Below the pieces are notes generated by a model. The model was not told the DNA's origin and made no database searches. It saw only the letters and a program-made list of their open reading frames with translations. Of a stretch of 10,749 nucleotides of DNA, positions 8,035-10,749 are shown piece by piece. Each line of letters begins with the position of its first letter. Position 1 is the first letter of the stretch. The position numbers and the translations under genes are program-made. This stretch comes from an uncultured Prevotella sp. (GTDB lineage Bacteria > Bacteroidota > Bacteroidia > Bacteroidales > Bacteroidaceae), in assembly GCA_902497035.1 (NCBI GenBank), contig CABVDL010000089.1:1-10749 (forward strand). The letters are read 5' to 3'.

Positions 8035-9489
8035 ATGAAGAAAATTTTACTAACGGCAGCCGTTTTGTTTATGGCGGCCAACGGTTTCTCTCAAACCGTG
8101 CTGTGGGATGGAGAGTCCTATGAGTTGGGAACCCAAGGCGGATGCTGGGACGACGGCACGCCGACGGTGGTGAGCAATCCCGACCAGACCGGCATCAACA
8201 CCTCATCGAAGTGTCTGAAGTTTACGATGAAATCCGGCTCAAAGGTGGTGAAGATTCCATTCCGCGACTGGATAAAGCCCGACCTGGCAGGCAACCGCCG
8301 CGTCTCCCTCATGATTAAAATGACCAACAACACCAACGTGCAGATTGAGCTGTCCGACCCCACCGATGACGACGCTTCCAAGTATTGGGAAAAGACGGCA
8401 GCCTGGTATGGGGGCAACGGACAGTGGCAAAAAGTGGTGTTTGACTTCTCCACCAACACTGCGCTCAACGACCATCCCGGCGTAATTTCAATCACGGCTT
8501 CCACCGATAACGTTGCTGCCGACGAGGACGTGTATATTGACAACGTCGAGATAGAGCCGCTGCCCATGGTCAACGGCACGGAACTGTCAAAGATTGAGAA
8601 CGGCACGCTGACGGGTGCGCTGACGCTTACCGGCTCATGGATGAAAGGCGACTGCCAGAACACTGACGGCGACTGGAAGAAAGTTGAATACAACGATTTC
8701 AGCACGCTGGCTGCCAAACTGAGTGCCTCTGCCACATCCGTCAACCTACAGGGAGCCCGTGTCAAGGATGCCTACAATGCTTTCGAGGGCGTCAATCCCA
8801 ACATCATTGTCTATACCGACGACGCTTTCGACGGCGACAACATGGTGTCGGGCGGCAAGGTCTCAAAGCTCGTGCTCAACGAGGGCTACGCTTTCGCAGC
8901 TCCCACAGGCTTCACGGCTGACAATGTAGAGGTGACACGTGAGTTGGCTTCGGGCTACAACACGGTGTGCCTGCCCTTCGCTTTCACCGCCTCAGAGCTG
9001 GGCGCTACTGCCGTAGCCAAGTACTCCTCGACCTCAAACGACGGCGACACCGAGACCGTTACGTTCAACACGGTGGAGAATGCGTCGGCAAATGTGCCTT
9101 ACATCCTGAGCGGCACGACAACCTCCACATCGCAGGCGTTCACCAACAAGACCATTGAGGCCACACCGGCATCGCTGGCTGACGGCCTGCTCAAAGGCGT
9201 TTATGCCGTGACCGACGGCGAAGGCAAATGGGGCATCGGTGACCAGACTTTCCAGAAAGGAGCCAAAGGCGCAACACTCAACAGTTTCCACGCCTATCTC
9301 AGCGAGACGGTGAATGCAGCGAAAGTGGCTTTCGCCATCGCCGGGACAACTGGCATCAACACCGTCAACAGCAACGGGAATGCAGCAGCCGACGGTCAAT
9401 ACTACACGCTTAACGGCACTCGCGTCAACCGCAACAACCTGCAGAAAGGCATCTACATCGTCAATCATAAAAAGGTAATTGTAAAATGA
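8035..9489 (+). CDS. Secreted beta-rich protein with CBM-like N-terminus and T9SS-like C-terminal signal, function unknown
   Basis: This 484-aa protein has a signal peptide (MKKILLTAAVLFMAANGFS, cut near residue 19) and no lipobox cysteine. Residues 21-178 look like a carbohydrate-binding jelly roll: VLWDGESY start, Trp at 24, 38, 79, 118, 124 and 131, the block GQWQKVVFDFS, and the closing VYIDNVEIE. The middle (about 185-300) has a NPNIIVYTDDAF block, then LVLNEGYAFAAPTGFTADNVEVTREL. Next comes ASGYNTVCLPFAFTASELG with a following beta domain, a module I recall from many Prevotella surface proteins. The last 32 residues (YYTLNGTRVNRNNLQKGIYI... ending KKVIVK) resemble a type IX secretion sorting tail, though shorter than usual. 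No catalytic motif is recognised. Position between two fructan hydrolases suggests an extra fructan-binding or surface-display protein; this is inference. It is absent from the reference BT1763-BT1759 order. Confidence 0.88.
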   Translation: MKKILLTAAVLFMAANGFSQTVLWDGESYELGTQGGCWDDGTPTVVSNPDQTGINTSSKCLKFTMKSGSKVVKIPFRDWIKPDLAGNRRVSLMIKMTNNTNVQIELSDPTDDDASKYWEKTAAWYGGNGQWQKVVFDFSTNTALNDHPGVISITASTDNVAADEDVYIDNVEIEPLPMVNGTELSKIENGTLTGALTLTGSWMKGDCQNTDGDWKKVEYNDFSTLAAKLSASATSVNLQGARVKDAYNAFEGVNPNIIVYTDDAFDGDNMVSGGKVSKLVLNEGYAFAAPTGFTADNVEVTRELASGYNTVCLPFAFTASELGATAVAKYSSTSNDGDTETVTFNTVENASANVPYILSGTTTSTSQAFTNKTIEATPASLADGLLKGVYAVTDGEGKWGIGDQTFQKGAKGATLNSFHAYLSETVNAAKVAFAIAGTTGINTVNSNGNAAADGQYYTLNGTRVNRNNLQKGIYIVNHKKVIVK

Positions 9490-9671
9490 GAAGCTCCTAT
9501 AAAAAGCCCATCGCCAAAGTCCGCCCAATTTTGGGGGGGCAAAGCTTGCTCGCAAGCAGCGACATTACGATAACTAAAGGCAACGGAACCTATTCCGGGA
9601 CATTCCACGCGAAGCGGTTCGTGGCGTGGGACGACGAGGAAAGCCCAAGCACTAAAGGCAACGATCAATAA
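9486..9671 (+). CDS. Small 61-aa protein, translationally coupled, YxKP/WDDEE type, function unknown
   Basis: This short ORF overlaps the stop of the preceding gene by four bases (ATGA), a layout typical of translational coupling, and AAAAAGG at 9469-9475 sits 10 nt before its ATG. The protein begins MRSSYKKPIAKV, continues with LGGQSLLASSDITITKGNG, and ends with a basic-then-acidic tail KRFVAWDDEESPS. From memory, Bacteroidales and especially Prevotella genomes contain many uncharacterised 50-70 aa proteins with this layout: a Tyr-x-Lys-Pro start, a Leu-Leu-Ala-Ser middle and a Trp/Asp/Glu-rich end. No signal peptide, membrane segment or cysteine is present. A run of seven G (9533-9539) encodes the Gly-Gly pair. 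The overlap, Shine-Dalgarno-like site and family resemblance argue that it is real. An untranslated trailer of the upstream gene is the alternative. Confidence 0.6.
   Translation: MRSSYKKPIAKVRPILGGQSLLASSDITITKGNGTYSGTFHAKRFVAWDDEESPSTKGNDQ
9573..9663 (+). repeat. Pair of 13-bp direct repeats inside the small ORF
   Basis: ACTAAAGGCAACG occurs at 9573-9585 and again at 9651-9663, 78 bases apart and in the same reading frame, so TKGN appears twice in the small protein. Spacing is a multiple of three, so loss of one copy with the intervening segment would keep the frame. It may be chance or the trace of a small duplication. Confidence 0.6.
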
Positions 9672-9688
9672 GGTCAGGCACCGTCCGG

Positions 9689-9709
9689 CCATTGGCTCAT
9701 AGCTAATGG
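9689..9709 (+). other. Short inverted repeat in the gap after the small ORF
   Basis: Positions 9689-9697 pair with 9701-9709 (nine pairs, one G-U) around the triloop CAT. It lies 17 nt after the small ORF stop with no T-run behind it. It may be part of a structured 3' region together with the larger hairpin at 9729-9803. No gene is seen in 9672-9826. Confidence 0.4.
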
Positions 9710-9728
9710 ATACATCCTTAACACAGTG

Positions 9729-9803
9729 ATGAAGTGGACGCTGACGGCCGTTGAGAGTTACCCCAATAGCTTCAGAAGCCGTCCAAGCGTCCACTTCATT
9801 TTT
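9729..9803 (+). terminator. Long intrinsic terminator-like hairpin before the second GH32 gene
   Basis: ATGAAGTGGACGCT at 9729-9742 pairs with 9786-9799, and GACGGC at 9743-9748 pairs with 9778-9783, with a 2-nt bulge (9784-9785). This is a 20-bp stem over a 29-nt loop. Five T (9799-9803) follow the stem base. It would end transcripts from the secreted-protein/small-ORF unit 23 bp before the next gene's ATG, implying that the downstream GH32 gene relies on read-through or on a start within this gap. The unusually large loop and bulge also leave room for a regulated or processed RNA end. Confidence 0.65.
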
Positions 9804-9826
9804 ATCAACAACCCAAAAACAAACTG

Positions 9827-10749
9827 ATGAACATCCATTCTATACTCTCCGCCCTACTCTTTTTCTTCTCAGGCACTCTTCTCGCCGCCCCAACACCGGC
9901 ACTCAAGCCCCGGCTGCTCAGCGACAGTCACGTCATGCTGCGCGTTCCGGCCGACAATCGTTTCCTGCTGCTGCCCGTCGAGGAAAGCGAGGAGGCATCG
10001 CATATCCGCGTGATAAGCAACAACCAAGTGGTCAAGGAACTCAATGTCCGGTTGGCCGCCAACAAGGCAGAATACTACGTTCCGCTGTCTCTCCGATACG
10101 ACAAGGAGACAACGGTGCTTTTAGATATCAACCTCAACCGCAGCGGCTCAAGTGCCTCTGCCAGCAAAATGGCCACAAGCGACATGGCCTGCTGGAAGCT
10201 CATGCGCACGACAGACACGCTCGACCTGTCAAACCACGAGAAGTTCCGCCCACTCTATCACCACACGCCGGCCTACGGCTGGATGAACGACCCCAACGGA
10301 TTGTTCTACAAGGACGGTGTCTGGAACCTCTACTACCAGCGCAATCCCTTTGGCTCAACATGGGAGAACATGACGTGGGGACACGCCACCTCAACCGACC
10401 TCATCCACTGGACGTTCCAGGGCGACGCCATCGAGCCCGACGCGCTCGGCACCATCTTCAGCGGTTGCGCCGTCGTTGACTCTGCCAACGCCGCCGGCTT
10501 TGGCCCGGGTGCCGTCCTGGCCTACTACACCTCAGCCGGACAGTCACAGACCCAAAGCATGGCCTTCAGCACCGACAATGGAAAGACATTCACCAAATAT
10601 GCCGACAACCCGGTGCTGACCTCCGACATCCCCGACTTCCGCGACCCCCATATCATCTGGCACGAGGCGACAAAGCGCTGGATTCTCATCGTCTCGGAGA
10701 AGCAGCACATGAAGCTCTTCTCCTCTACCAACCTCAAGGACTGGACCTT
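9827..10749 (+). CDS. GH32 fructanase with N-terminal DUF4980-like domain, probably periplasmic exo-acting (3' incomplete)
   Basis: The reading frame is open from 9827 to the window edge (307 codons and counting) and runs off the end, so the C-terminus is missing. MNIHSILSALLFFFSGTLLA is a plain signal peptide without a lipobox cysteine, pointing to the periplasm. Residues about 25-135 form a beta-rich domain matching the DUF4980 pattern that precedes GH32 in Bacteroidales. The catalytic propeller starts at FRPLYHHTPAYGWMNDPNG, with the nucleophile Asp155. It continues with LYYQRNPFG, TWGHATSTDLIHW and IFSGCAVVD, and carries the stabiliser Asp273 in DFRDPHIIW. The acid/base ECPD-type motif would lie beyond the window. 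Such enzymes in fructan loci (BT1759/BT3082-like) release fructose from imported oligosaccharides; exo action and linkage preference are inferred. No Shine-Dalgarno is evident before the ATG. A competing ORF in another frame across 9751-10479 has no motif and is a shadow of this gene. Confidence 0.93.
   Translation, partial: MNIHSILSALLFFFSGTLLAAPTPALKPRLLSDSHVMLRVPADNRFLLLPVEESEEASHIRVISNNQVVKELNVRLAANKAEYYVPLSLRYDKETTVLLDINLNRSGSSASASKMATSDMACWKLMRTTDTLDLSNHEKFRPLYHHTPAYGWMNDPNGLFYKDGVWNLYYQRNPFGSTWENMTWGHATSTDLIHWTFQGDAIEPDALGTIFSGCAVVDSANAAGFGPGAVLAYYTSAGQSQTQSMAFSTDNGKTFTKYADNPVLTSDIPDFRDPHIIWHEATKRWILIVSEKQHMKLFSSTNLKDWT

Noticed and set aside
9544..9557. GCTTGC/GCAAGC inverted repeat in the small ORF as a regulatory site
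   Set aside because: It is a 6-bp repeat with a 2-nt centre inside coding sequence and can occur by chance; nothing else supports a function.
9486..9671. Reading the small ORF as a double-glycine leader peptide of a secreted bacteriocin
   Set aside because: LGGQS gives a Gly-Gly with hydrophobic residues at -4 and -7, but no C39 peptidase/transporter or modifying enzyme is in the window, and the Gly-Gly arises from a seven-G run.
9751..10479. 242-aa forward ORF overlapping the second GH32 gene
   Set aside because: It starts inside the terminator hairpin and runs in a different frame from the WMNDPNG-bearing GH32 frame. Its Arg/Gln/Pro-rich product has no motif.
1..10749. tRNA, rRNA or CRISPR elements
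   Set aside because: No cloverleaf with a CCA-type end, no rRNA-like block and no regularly spaced repeats were seen on either strand.

Overview
The window is most of a fructan polysaccharide utilization locus (PUL) from a Bacteroidales bacterium, most likely Prevotella in the broad sense. The pointers are the SusC/SusD pair, outer-membrane lipoproteins with short lipoboxes, the families DUF4960, DUF4975 and DUF4980 (assigned from memory of sequence patterns, no search run), weak or absent Shine-Dalgarno sites, and a secreted protein with a type IX secretion-like C-terminus typical of Prevotella. Coding DNA is C/G-rich at third codon positions, which produces many long but spurious reverse-strand ORFs. 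All real genes lie on the + strand.

Layout. Positions 1-104 hold a strong hairpin with terminator character and a short motif that may be the end of an insertion sequence lying upstream. Then follow susC (105-3206), susD (3227-4966), a DUF4960 surface glycan-binding lipoprotein (4969-6357) and a lipoprotein GH32 endo-fructanase, probably an endo-levanase (6369-7958). These four are tightly spaced (20, 2 and 11 nt gaps) and in the same order as the levan locus of Bacteroides thetaiotaomicron (BT1763-BT1760). A GC-rich hairpin follows, then a two-gene unit not in that reference order: a 484-aa secreted beta-rich protein (8035-9489) and a 61-aa small protein (9486-9671) that overlaps it by ATGA. 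A long terminator-like hairpin (9729-9803) separates this unit from a second GH32 gene with an N-terminal DUF4980-like domain (9827 to the window edge, incomplete).

How they would work together. The DUF4960 protein and SusD bind fructan at the surface, the lipoprotein GH32 cuts it into oligosaccharides, SusC imports these with TonB energy, and the second GH32, which has a plain signal peptide without a lipobox cysteine, would release fructose in the periplasm. The fructokinase, inner-membrane transporter and hybrid two-component sensor expected of such a locus are not in the window. The least explained part is 7959-9826: a secreted protein and a tiny acidic-tailed protein bracketed by hairpins and inserted between the two hydrolase genes.
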